NCBI GenBank assembly: GCA_036898135.1
Contig: CM072519.1
Coordinates: 70,434,750 to 70,498,749 of the forward strand
DNA from: Oncomelania hupensis
Lineage: Eukaryota; Mollusca; Gastropoda; Littorinimorpha; Pomatiopsidae
DNA length: 64,000 bases
Direction: 5' to 3'
Notes under the pieces: model-generated
Told to the model about the DNA's origin: nothing
The model's database searches: none
What the model saw: the letters and a program-made list of their open reading frames with translations, nothing else
Part shown: positions 49,222 through 58,967 of the stretch, piece by piece
How the letters are laid out: every line of letters begins with the position of its first letter
How positions within the stretch are numbered: position 1 is the stretch's first letter
Position numbers and translations under genes: made by a program

Positions 49222-49700
49222 CAGGTGAATATTGTGGTGGACTACTGGCTTTTGGACGGGTCACTCCAGGCAGGTGAATATTGTGGTGGACTACTGGCTT
49301 TTGGACGGGTCACTCCAGGCAGGTGAACACTGTGGTGGACTACTGGCTTTTGGACGGTCACTCCAGGCAGGTGAACACTGTGGTGGACTACTGGCTTTTG
49401 GACGGGTCACTCCAGGCAGGTGAACACTGTGGTGGACTACTGGCTTTTGGACGGGTCACTCCAGGCAGGTGAATATTGTGGTGGACTACTGGCTTTTGGA
49501 CGGGTCACTCCAGGCAGGTGAACACTGTGGTGGACTACTGGCTTTTGGACGGGTCACTCCAGGCAGGTGAATATTGTGGTGGACTACTGGCTTTTGGACG
49601 GGTCACTCCAGGCAGGTGAATATTGTGGTGGACTACTGGCTTTTGGACGGGTCACTCCAGGCAGGTGAACACTGTGGTGGACTACTGGCTTTTGGATGGC
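49222..49700. repeat. 49-bp minisatellite, about 10 copies
   Basis: Unit of AGGTGAACACTGTGGTGGAC then TACTGGCTTTTGGACGGGTC then ACTCCAGGC. The main variant is AATATT for AACACT. One unit has lost a G. It lies in the intron 115 bp from the splice donor of the long host exon. Confidence 0.95.
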
Positions 49701-49814
49701 TCACTATTGTGCTGGGTTAGCCTTCAGCACCCGTAAGTACAAATAATACTCTTGAATAATGCTTATATATATCAGAAAACGTTAACAGAACCTAGAAGAG
49801 AAACAAAATCAAAC

Positions 49815-50566
49815 CTGTTGCTAGTTACTCTCAGTATTCCACCTGCTGCCATAGCCATGCTAGGTGGAGGAGCCTGTTCACAGAAGTACGGATCCTTCAC
49901 TGCCCGTTGTTCATATCCCATAGTATCCCTGCCTCTGCGGAGGGCCTCATCCCTCATGTCACTGCCTGCATCAGCAACAGCATGTGGTGCGCTGCCCGCC
50001 TCAGATGAGGCACAAAAACCATGAGAGGCAGCAGGCATCTGTGCTGTCAAGTTTTCCTGTGCAGCAGATCTGATTGCAGCACTGGCGTCCGGCGCCATCC
50101 TGTTGACAGAGATTTCCAGCAACGACTTGCGGTCGCTGGCAGGCATCCTGTTGTCACCATTGACCTGGGAAGGATTCAGATCAGATGAAGAAGAAAGGGA
50201 AGGGGAAATGCTCTTAAAATGATCTTGCAAGCTAAAGTGAACTTTGCTACAGCTAGATTGACCTACTACTTCACCAGCCTTGCTTTCATAGTTAGCAGTG
50301 GCATAGCTTTCCAATGCTACAATACAAGGTTGACCAACAGCTGCCACATTTTCAGTTTTTGCTATAGGGTTGGCCGTTTCTCTTAATTCAGCACTACTGA
50401 GCACTTGTTTGGATGTAGAAGCATAAGCTCTTGTGGCCCCCATCGCTTGCCTACTAGCAGTGTCCATGGATTTGATAGGCCTGGTTGCTTGGCCAACCTG
50501 GGCATGGTTCCGCATGAACCATTCCCGGATTCGGACAGGAGCCTCCCGATTGTATGCCTCCAGTGC
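49815..50566 (-). CDS. Host gene, long 752-bp exon
   Basis: Acceptor CCTGTGATTTCAG before GCACTGGAGGC (50566); donor AGCAACAG|GTTTGA (49815), chosen because it leaves phase 2 as the next exon requires. It encodes about 250 residues: ALEAYNREAPVRIREWFM, RNHAQVGQ, then a long Ala/Ser-rich, low-complexity stretch (VLSSAELRE, SLSSSSDLNPSQ, PDASAAIRSAAQEN) and MAMAAGGILRVTSN at the end. The opening 25 residues look folded and the rest disordered. Family unknown. It is the largest coding block of the gene. Confidence 0.68.
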
Positions 50567-50805
50567 CTGAAATCACAGGACAACACACACTGACTGGGCA
50601 GCCTCTTATGGCTGAAATCACAGGACAACACACACTGACTGGGCAGCCTCTTATGGCTGAAATCACAGGACAACACACACTGACTGGGCAGCCTCTTATG
50701 GCTGAAATCACAGGACAACACACACTGACTGGGCAGCCTCTTATGGCTGAAATCACAGGACAACACACACTGACTGGGCAGCCTCTTATGGCTGAAATGA
50801 TACAG
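50567..50805. repeat. 45-bp tandem repeat copying a 3' splice site
   Basis: Five units of GGCTGAAATCACAGGACAAC then ACACACTGACTGGGCAGCCTCTTAT abut the acceptor of the 752-bp exon. On the gene strand every unit ends CCTGTGATTTCAG, identical to the real acceptor, so six equivalent splice sites lie 45 bp apart. Each unit holds an in-frame TGA relative to the exon. Confidence 0.92.
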
Positions 50806-51060
50806 TGCAGAGTAGGGGTGACCCTTTAACCCTTCTGCATTCATGCAACATGTTTTAAACAAAGTTAAAGAGGCAGATCATCAAGGATCACCGCCGCTCC
50901 TTGTCTAAGCCACCCAGTCATTGCTACACTAAGCTGTAGCTGACACATTCAAACTACAAAACTGTCCTAGATATAAGCAGTAGCTGATAGATTCAAACTA
51001 CAAACTGTCCTAGATCTAAACGGTTTTTGATAGATGAAAACTTCATTAACACTTGATTAC

Positions 51061-51107
51061 CTTTGATGAATCTTTACTGTCTCCCCCGTCTTTCGCCAAA
51101 AGATTTG
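51061..51107 (-). CDS. Host gene, 47-bp exon
   Basis: Acceptor GTTTTGCAG before CAAATC (51107); donor TCATCAAAG|GTAATC (51061). Leaves phase 0, matching the long exon. It encodes NLLAKDGGDSKDSSK and needs phase 1 at entry. The nearest upstream exon I found (53110) leaves phase 2, so an exon is probably missing between them, or one border is wrong. Confidence 0.55.
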
Positions 51108-51172
51108 CTGCAAAACAAAAATTAGCACAGAAAAGGTGTGAACAGCAAGAAAACTTCCACAAGCCTCACAGA

Positions 51173-51845
51173 TTGATTGATTGATTTATTGTTGCTTTAG
51201 GTCCAGCGGACTCTTCCGAGCCAAATCAGGACCGGACAACCCCCGATCCGCATAAAAGATCTGCTGAAACAACCCTAGTGGGAAAATTGAATGCCCTCCA
51301 CCGGCCAGTCACTTTACAATAAAGACATCCCACGCAGGGGACGGCTGAGGGTTTACCTCAACTACGCGAACCCCCGGTTACAAAAACAAAATAGAATACA
51401 AACATCATTATAAATCATCAACAAAACACATACATATAAAATGCCTACATTGCTAAATACTAACATCATAGGAAGCCCTAGTGACCACCCAGCAGAAAGC
51501 GTCCAACACTCCCAAGCTGATCCAACAGACCTCATACACAAACAAGGAGTCTTGTCCAGGAAGAGTTTTCAAGAAAAAAGGTAGGTAATTGATCTAGCGA
51601 AGAAGAAGATAGTATAGCAGAGTGATAGGACAGAGCAGGAATGGGAAAGAGTAAATGAGGAAGATAGCAACAGTGGGAATTTAAAGCACTAAATTTCCAT
51701 AAAGTGGGGATACTATTTATACTGAAACCCCCGGCACTCCAACGGGGGTACTGTTGCCGCAGTGAATCTGTCATGCCTACAAAGGCAAGACAGGTTTTCA
51801 ACTGGGGCTTTCACTTTTCCCTTTATAGGTTAGAACAATCTACAG
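51173..51845 (-). mobile_element. Dispersed repeat family A, long subfamily
   Basis: Begins (TTGA)n then TTTATTGTTGCTTTAGGTCC and includes the extra 5' block to about 51845 (TTTTCAACTGGGGCTTTCAC, TTTCCCTTTATAGG). It is nearly identical to 21737-22404, so these two form a younger subfamily. Confidence 0.85.
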
Positions 51846-52257
51846 TGGCAAGATTGCTCATGACCCCAAGGGGTAAACCTCACAGAAAATCAGGCATAGT
51901 AATCAGGGGTCTAAACAGCAGTTTGTAACAAAAATGGGAAAATATGGGATGAGGGAGGGTGTAGGTGTGTTTGATCATAATTAAAATCTATGCAATTTGG
52001 CGCATTCTTAGCACCATTTGAACAAGTCGGAGTCAGCAAAATAATCTTTAACAAAAGTGCAATTTTACAAGTTGCAAGAATATTCTTTCCTTCCCCAACC
52101 TGGAGGGGAAAACTGTCAATCTTTTCTTCAACATGGGGTTGAAGAAATTCTCCATCTCAAGCGCTATTTTGTAAAATGAAAAAATGTGTTACTTTATGTG
52201 AATTTCCTTGGACCTGAGGATTTTGACCCCTAATACAGTAATAGTTGAAATGTATAA
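51846..52257. other. Intron sequence, no gene recognised
   Basis: Unassigned AT-rich sequence. No exon with matching phase was found here. Confidence 0.45.
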
Positions 52258-52575
52258 TGAGCACTGTGGCCAAGTGGGCTAAGGCGGGACTAACTTGCCT
52301 TGTCCACAGGTCACAAACCAATGGCGCCTTACAGGTGTGGGGTCGATCCAGCATCTGGGCGTTATATTTCTCCGAATATTATTTACTTTCGACTCAGGCA
52401 ACATCTCGGGGGTTTTCTCCAGGTACTCCGGTTTGCAACCCCAGCAAAATTTCCAAAACACAACTAATATTAGGTAGGTTGGGTTTGGGCGTCACAGGCT
52501 GCGACTGAGACTTCCCCAGGGGGGGAGGCCCAGAATTTCCCAATAAAAAGGGATAATAAAGCGTCAGAAAAAAAA
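52258..52575 (+). mobile_element. SINE family L
   Basis: Head GAGCACTGTGGCCAAGTGGG, box B-like GTGGGGTCGATCCAGC, body TTTTCTCCAGGTACTCCGG and tail AAAAAGGGATAATAAAGC with an A-run. About 85-90% like the 24.6-kb copy by eye. Confidence 0.85.
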
Positions 52576-52595
52576 AATCAACGATCAAAGTTGAA

Positions 52596-52892
52596 GTAAA
52601 AGAATCAACAACAAGACACATTCAACAACAAGACACATTCAACAACAAGACACATTCAACAACAACGCTATAACCAATGCAGGCATTTTAAATTTTAAAA
52701 CGCGGTCAGTGGTCACGGAGGGGTCATAAACAAATTGTCCCAGACAAAAAAAGTCTGTCTTCCTTTCTTTTGTAACTTAAAAAACCTTTAGAAAAAAAAG
52801 TGAGACCTTGAAAGTTCCTATTCCTATTTTATTCTCAGAAATTTTTGTGGCGTGCACCACAGATGATCGTTTAACCAGCGTAGTCCATCTTT
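52596..52892. repeat. 18-bp repeat and a LINE scrap
   Basis: 52600-52665 has about 3.5 units of TCAACAACAAGACACATT. 52850-52892 (CACCACAGATGATCGTTTAA, CCAGCG) is a short minus-strand scrap of the LINE 3' end without its tail. Confidence 0.8.
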
Positions 52893-53109
52893 ATTAATTT
52901 AATCCTGATTGATCTTTATTAAGAAGATTTTATTCAACCTTTGATCATTTGAAATCTCTCAGAGAACTACAGCAACCTATCAACTTTCGTTAGGATAGCT
53001 GCAATAGCCAATAGTTTCCAAGTTATTAACAATGTTTAAGTTTTCTCATAAAAACAGACTGACATACATTTCAAAATAAAATCATTTTGGGACTATTTAT
53101 AGGACTCAC

Positions 53110-53166
53110 CTAGTAGAGATTTGCAAATCATCAAGATCAGCAACCCATGTTTTTTCTATACCTTTT
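53110..53166 (-). CDS. Host gene, 57-bp exon
   Basis: Acceptor ATATAGTTAACAG before AAAAGG (53166); donor CTACTAG|GTGAGT (53110). Phase 2 in and phase 2 out. It encodes KGIEKTWVADLDDLQIST. The upstream join (AG|A) is consistent with the 108-bp exon. The downstream join to 51107 is out of phase. Confidence 0.58.
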
Positions 53167-53290
53167 CTGTTAACTATATGCATAGGGCGAGTATTGGTGT
53201 TATTCTTGAAGGTTAGTAAATCTCAGCATGCTAACATTGCTTTACTCATGTCAGTAAAATAACAATAAAATATCTAAAAATCCTGTATAC

Positions 53291-53398
53291 CTCTTGATGG
53301 TCGATTTGGCAATCGTGGTTTTGCCAAAGTGCTTGCTTTCACTGGGGCTTGACAATACAGAATGTGTTGCTCCATCGTTAGTGTTTGGGTCTGGGATT
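53291..53398 (-). CDS. Host gene, first exon seen in the window (108 bp)
   Basis: Acceptor GCTTGTCCAG before AATCCC (53398); donor ATCAAGAG|GTATAC (53291). Phase 2 in and phase 2 out. It encodes IPDPNTNDGATHSVLSSP then SESKHFGKTTIAKSTIK. Entry in phase 2 shows that at least one more upstream exon exists, either in the LINE-filled 53.6-59 kb region or beyond the window. Confidence 0.6.
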
Positions 53399-54210
53399 CT
53401 GGACAAGCAATACAACCACCTAAGAATCAGTACTTTTCAAACTGTACACCAGATAGTAACATCATAGACCAGTTAATTAATCCCTATTATTGAGGAAAAA
53501 GCTCTCAAACAAGCATGAATGCAGCAAAGCCATCCGGTTCTTAGAAAATGTCAACTTGAGACAGTTATTATGCATCAATCAATACCACAGGCACAAAATA
53601 CTCCTGCAAAGTTCATTCACAGCAATGCCTTGGAACATATCCTATCATATCCTGTAACTCTGAGGTCGTAGGGGCACCACAGATGATCGTTTAACCAGCG
53701 TACTCCATCTTTCCCTGTCCTCAGCAACCCTGATGGTTTTGCTCAGTGTCAAACCAGTCCATTCTCGAATGTCGTCCTCTCACCTCTTTTTCGCTCTCCC
53801 TCTTCTTCTACCTCCTTGCACTGTGCCTTGCAGGATGGTCTTTGCAAGACTTGATGATCTGGTGACGTGGCCATACCATCGGCGTTTGTTTTTTCACCAA
53901 TGTGAGCAGATCATCGTGTTGTTCAATGGCTTGTGTGATGGTCTGTCAGACTTCGTCATTGGTGATGTGCTGAGTATAGGAAATGCACAGAAGTCAACCA
54001 AACTGGCTTCAACCTTGTCAGGGCAGCAGTTGTTTGTGTGATCATGGAGAGGACTTCCTGTCGGGACCCATTGTCTGATACAATGGCTCCTAAATATTTG
54101 AAGCTATGCACTGTATTGAGGGATTGGTCTTGGACTTTGATGTTCATGTTGATGCCATTAGTGTTGTTGGTCATCATTTTGGTCTTCTCTGCACTTATTT
54201 CCATTCCATA

Positions 54211-56192
54211 GGCCCTGTGGGTTCGGGCACTGATTATAATAGACCCAACGTTTCCCGACGTGTCATAAGAGGCGACTAACAGGGGTGATGTCAGCAAGGA
54301 AAGAAAGTCTTCTACAAAGAAGTCACCGACCTGGCCGGAGGAACCTCATGTTACTACAGGTTCAACGACCACGTGCTCGGGGCCAACGCGAGCCACACTG
54401 TATTCGTGGATATCAGCGGTGGCTAACAGCCTGGAAAGGATTGGGGCCTGCCAGGTCTTTCTTGCCCAAGACACACTGCATGATGAATAAAACCATTTAC
54501 TCCATGCCGGATCGTCGCACGGATCAACAAGAACCGCGCCTTCCGTTGGCCACCAGGACGGAGGCGATAAGTGTGCTACTGATGGACAACTTAGCAAGAT
54601 CCGCACCAGAAATAACATCGTCATAGGAACCTGGAATGTCAGGACCCTAAATGCGGAGGGAAAATTAGAAGAACTGGCCCACGAGATGGACCACTATCAA
54701 TGGAACGTTTTAGGGATCAGCGAACTGCGCTGGAATGGCATAGGTGAAACAACGACCGACAAACGCCACAAGCTTTATTTCAGCGGTAGAGATGACAGGC
54801 ACGAACACGGAGTTGGATTCTTGGTCCACAATAACATTCTAGCCACTGTCATGGGTTGCCGCCCAGTCTCCAGTAGACTCATTACCATCCGTCTGAGAGC
54901 AGCCCCTTTCAACATCATCATCCAGGTCTATACACCAACATCAGACTATGACGACAGCGAACTGGAGGATTTCTATGAAAATCTATAGGCTGTCCTTGAC
55001 CAAGTGCCGAAAAAGGACATAGTCATATTGGAAGGCGACTGGAATGCCAAGGTTGGCCAAGATGCGCACTACAACTGGGAAGACACATGTGGACCCCATT
55101 GCAACAACGAGACAAATGACAGGGGTCTGAGACTGTTGGAATTTGCCAGATACAACAATCTGATACTGGCAAACACGCTTGGTCTCCAAAAAAAATCCAG
55201 ACGATGGACATGGCACGGTCCCGACAGGGAGCATCACATCCAGATCAACTACATCATGGTCAAGAAACGCTTCAGATCAAGCATCAACATTGGCAGGACA
55301 CGCACTTTTCCAGGAGCAGACATCGGAAATGACCACGATCTCGTTATGATGTCTTTCCAGCTTCACTTGAAGAGAGTAAACACAGCAAAGTGCACTAGAC
55401 TGAAGTTCGACCTGGACAAACTGCAAGACCCGGAGGTTGCAGAAATATTTCAGGCCACAATTGGAGGGAAATTTGCACCACTGCTCATTTTGGGAGCTGG
55501 TGAAGTACTATATCAACACCATGACCACCACCTTCAACTTAGCTGTGACAGATGCCGCCACGGAGATCCTTGGAAAGCACCGGCCAAAAAAGAAGCTGTG
55601 GATCACACCTGAACTTTTGGACCTGTGTGATAAACGAAGAGAGATGAAAAAGAAAAAGAACACATCACAGGGAGCTGATGCCTACCAAAAAATCAACAAT
55701 TAAATCCGAAAAGGCGTGCACACAGCAAAGGAGAACTGGAAAGAAGATCAATGCCAGGAAATAGAGAACAGTCTGAACAAGAACAACAGCAAAAAGGCTT
55801 ACCAGACTGTGAAGCGGCTGACAAGTGTTAAACAGCCCAAGGTCTTCACAATCCAAAGCAAGTTCTTACAGAAGAACAAGAAGTCTTGGACAGATGGACA
55901 GAGTACAACTCTGACCTTTACAACCACAAACCAAACCGAGACCCATCAGTTCTAGCATGTCCAGAGAACAGAGAAGAAGAAGAAATCCTCCCAATTCTCA
56001 GAGAAGAAGTTGCGGCAGCAGCGCAATCGCTGAAGAAGGGGAAGTCAGCGGGAGTGGACAACATATCCACGGAACTGCTTCAAGCAGGAGGAGAAGCGAT
56101 GATAGACGCACTCACCATTATCTGTAACATATATATACTAACAAGATCTGGCAGAGTGGGGAGTGGCCTACACCATGGACCCGGTCGCTCGT
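54211..56192 (+). pseudogene. RTE-like LINE, 5'-complete and 3'-truncated
   Basis: Starts AGGCCCTGTGGGTTCGGGC, the same 5' end as the copy at 12148. Leader to about 54600, then EN with all expected motifs: GTWNVRTL (Asn), ISELRW (Glu), GDWNAK and NDHDL. In-frame stop at 54986 (NL-stop-AVLDQ) and a frame change near 55500-55600. After the linker it stops in early RT (SAGVDNISTELLQ, then a short insertion ATATATATACTAAC, then WQSGEWP-like). The missing 3' end is unusual for target-primed insertions. Confidence 0.85.
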
Positions 56193-56264
56193 CAGGCTTT
56201 GGAGGTTTTGCAGCCTCTATACCAGCTGTTTAAGTTCTTGTTCCTCTCCATTCAATCCATCAAT

Positions 56265-56497
56265 CCTATTCTATCCCGTAACTCGGAGGTCGTAGGGGCA
56301 CCAAAGATGATCGCTTAACCAGCGTACTCCATCTTTCCCTATCCTCAGCAACCCTGATGGTTTCGCTCAGTGTCAAACCAGTCCATTCTCGAATGTTGTC
56401 CTCCCACCTCTTTTTCAGTCTCCCTCTTCTTCTACCTCCTTGCACTGTGCCTTGCAGGATGGTCTTTGCAAGACCTAATGATCTGGTGACGTGGCCA
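56265..56497 (-). mobile_element. Short LINE 3'-end insertion with target duplication
   Basis: Complement of the last 230 bp of the LINE (CCTATTCTATCCCGTAACTC to GGTGACGTGGCC). It is flanked by CAATCCATCAAT on both sides (56253-56264 and 56496-56507), a 10-12-bp target site duplication. A clear 5'-truncated, endonuclease-type insertion. Confidence 0.88.
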
Positions 56498-56690
56498 ATC
56501 CATCAATGCCATCAGCAAAATGGAGGTTGGAGATAGCTCTACCCTCTAGGCTGACTGTGCCTTCATGATACGCAAGGGCATCTGAGCTCCAGAAAAATGT
56601 TGAAGAGAGTAGGCATCATTGACGCATGCTGAGAGTTCTGAACCAGTTTCTGATGGTGCTGTTATTGAGGACTGCATGCCGAACTATTCC

Positions 56691-57497
56691 TACGCTATGC
56701 TAAAAGAAATTACTTGATCGAACATTACTCTTTTAGAGAGAAAAAAAAACAACAAAAACAAATATCCGTTGCATTCAGACCAGATACCTGGATGTTAGCA
56801 ACGTAAAGTCACTCTGAAACCTTCAAGAGAAAAACAGACCCGAACCGGCACCTTTCGGCGTCAGATCAAAACAAATCACAAACCGGTCTCAAAATGTTGT
56901 CTGCATTTGCAAAATATTATTATTCACACGGGAAAGTGCACGTTTTGTCAGCACTATACCAGCTGCATACTTGTAAAATATAATTAACTTTATTTTCTAA
57001 ACAAAACTAATAAAAACTTACAAGCTGTTGAACATCGATTGAAAAAGAACACTGAACAACTTGTGACTTCTAAATAAAAGAGCGGTTGGAAAATAAATTT
57101 CATACTAACAAATAAAATTGTAAGAATAGCTTTATAAGGTATGCCGTTGGTCTTCTAATATAACAAGAATAAAATTATTTAAAAAAATAAATAATAATAA
57201 CTTTTTAATAATAAGTGAGCAACACGTGCACATTTCCCGCTGTTCCGGTCAAGGAGGTCTAACCTCCCTAGGTTTCCCCTAGGTTTCGGACCCCCTACAC
57301 CAACCCACTTTTTTTTTTTTAAGTAATAAAATAAAATGAATTAAAATAAACTTTTTAAATGTATTCTGTTTCTTGGTGTTACTTGACACCACAAACATCC
57401 AAGCCTATAGCAATATGGATGTTTGCGGTCGAAATAATACAAAATGACGGCCTATATGGGATTCCCTTTGTAAAATATTTATTTACACCTATCATGT
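56691..57497. other. AT-rich spacer, no gene recognised
   Basis: AT-rich with A-runs. A T12 run is at 57309-57320. A 66-codon frame at 57359-57559 runs into LINE tail sequence and is not supported. Confidence 0.5.
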
Positions 57498-57895
57498 TCT
57501 ATCCTATCCATATCCTATTCTATCACCTAACTCGAAAGTCGTTGGGGCACCACAGATGATCGTATAACCAGAGAGCTATAATAATTCCAGCTCTCTGGTA
57601 TAACCAGACAGCTTCTATATTATAGTAGAAGCTGTCTGGTATAACCAGTGTACTCCGTCTTTCTCTGTCCCCAGCAACCCTCATGGCTTCGCTCAGTGTC
57701 ATATTAAGCCAGTCCATTCTCGAATGTTGTCTTTCCACCTCTTTTTCTGTCTTCCTCTTCTTCTGTCTCCTTGCACCGTGCTTTGCAGGATGATCTTTGC
57801 AAGGCCTGGTGCTCTGATGACGTGGGGTTTCCGTTTCTTCACCACTGTAAACATGTTATCATGTTGTCCAATGGTGTATTCATTGTTTAAGGACT
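57498..57895 (-). pseudogene. RTE-like LINE 3' end with palindromic insertions
   Basis: Tail complement at 57500 through the C-terminal domain, 5'-truncated near 57880. At 57562-57648 normal sequence is interrupted by two hairpins. It is adjacent to another copy of the same LINE end, in the same orientation. Confidence 0.82.
57562..57648. repeat. Two perfect hairpins between three TATAACCAG copies
   Basis: TATAACCAG occurs three times. Between them lie ACCAGAGAGCT / AGCTCTCTGGT (11-bp stem) and ACCAGACAGCTTCTA / TAGAAGCTGTCTGGT (15-bp stem, 7-base loop). Other LINE copies have a single GTTTAACCAGCGTACTCC here. Confidence 0.9.
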
Positions 57896-57897
57896 GC

Positions 57898-58520
57898 TTA
57901 TCCTATCCCATAACTCGGAGGTCGTAGGGGCACCACAGATGATTGTTTAACCAGTGTACTCCATCTCGCCCTGTCCTCAGCAACCCTGATTGTTTCGCTC
58001 AGTGTCAAACCAGTCCATTCTCGAATGTTGTCCTCGCACAGGCGGGAGCACAGGCGCCTGCACAGGCGGGAGCACAGGCGGGACCACAGGCGGCTGCACC
58101 GGCGGCTGCACAGGCGGGTGCAGGATCGGACCCACATCTTTTTCGGTCTCCCTCTTCTTCTACCACCTTGCACTGTGCCTTACAGGATGGTCTTTGCAAG
58201 ACCTAATGATCTGGTGACGTGGCCATACCATCGGAGTTTACGTTTTTTCACCACAGTGAGCAGGTCATCGTGTTGTCCAATGGCTTGTGTGATGGTCTGT
58301 CAGACTTCGTCGTTGGTGACGTGCTGGGTATAGGAATTCAATGCCCAGAAGTGTTCTGTAGCACCTCATCTCCATGCTTTGTATTCTTCGTTGGAGATCT
58401 GCTGTGATGGTCCATATAGGAAGATGGAGATGACAAGGGAGCGCAGCAGCCTTACCTTGGAATGTAGACTGATGGTCCTGTCTTTCCAAATTGGCTTCAA
58501 CCTCTCCAGGGCAGCAGTCT
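57898..58520 (-). pseudogene. RTE-like LINE 3' end with a GC-rich in-frame repeat
   Basis: Tail complement at 57900 (CCTATCCCATAACTCGG) to LARL region at 58520. A 96-bp insertion (58036-58131) of a 12-bp repeat (CACAGGCGGGAG type) sits within GRPKK...EDNIREW. It keeps the frame and adds about 32 residues with a C-x-R-L period. Further frame breaks follow near 58340. Confidence 0.82.
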
Positions 58521-58685
58521 TAAGGACTGCAATTTTCATTATTTAGAGGATTCCCAAAAACATTTCTAAATAATACATTATGTCACACAATCTGCTAAAT
58601 AATGCGTTACATAATTTTTGTTTTTTGTAATTTAGCAAAAATGCCTTATTTACCTATATAATTATGTACCTACACCCATACCCCA

Positions 58686-58967
58686 GGCTGAACCGATCGA
58701 AAGCCCCAGCCTCTGTGGTCAGCCGTCGTTCAAGGGACCCACTTGTTTCCTCATAGTTCCTCTGACGCTGTTCCCCGTCAAGTGCCTCCACAACCGCTGT
58801 TGAACGACTTCGTGAGCCCGAGGCCAGCCATATCAGCCAGAAACCACAGCAGGTTCACCAATGACAACCCTTTGGACCTTACAAAACAGGGTCATTCATC
58901 GCCCTTAAATAATAAGGAGAAGAAAGCACCCTTTGATTACCTGTCCCGATTGCTCATAGGAAACTAA
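58686..58967 (+). CDS. Candidate terminal exon of a plus-strand gene
   Basis: Follows an acceptor-like CACCCATACCCCAG (58685). One frame opens LNRSKAPASVVSRRSRDP and hits TAG at 58759. The next frame continues smoothly (SSSDAVPRQVPPQPLLND, SPRPAISARNHSRF, NPLDLTKQGHSSPLNN, KKAPFDYLSRLLIGN) to TAA at 58965-58967. A one-base slip near 58755-58765 would join them, so this is either a sequencing error or a young pseudogene. PLDLTK resembles the PxDLS/T motif bound by CtBP corepressors. No upstream exon was found. Unlike nearby DNA it is not repeated in the window. Confidence 0.4.

Larger units (their letters stand above)
53636..56690 (-). pseudogene. RTE-like LINE copy (minus) with two insertions
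   Basis: Pieces 53636-54210, 56193-56264 and 56498-56690 are collinear parts of one minus-strand copy: tail and C-terminal domain, then the AYGMEI / LEQL region, then the ADD / QGC region. The interrupting pieces are a plus-strand LINE fragment (54211-56192) and a small LINE insertion (56265-56497). Confidence 0.8.

Noticed and set aside
49232..49472. Plus-strand repetitive frames (VVDYWLLDG repeats)
   Set aside because: They come from the 49-bp minisatellite, whose unit is not a multiple of three, so frames drift and end.
50554..50829. Plus-strand repeat protein (EITGQHTLTGQPLMA)
   Set aside because: The 45-bp unit keeps all frames open by length alone; it lies antisense to the intron and splice site of the host gene.
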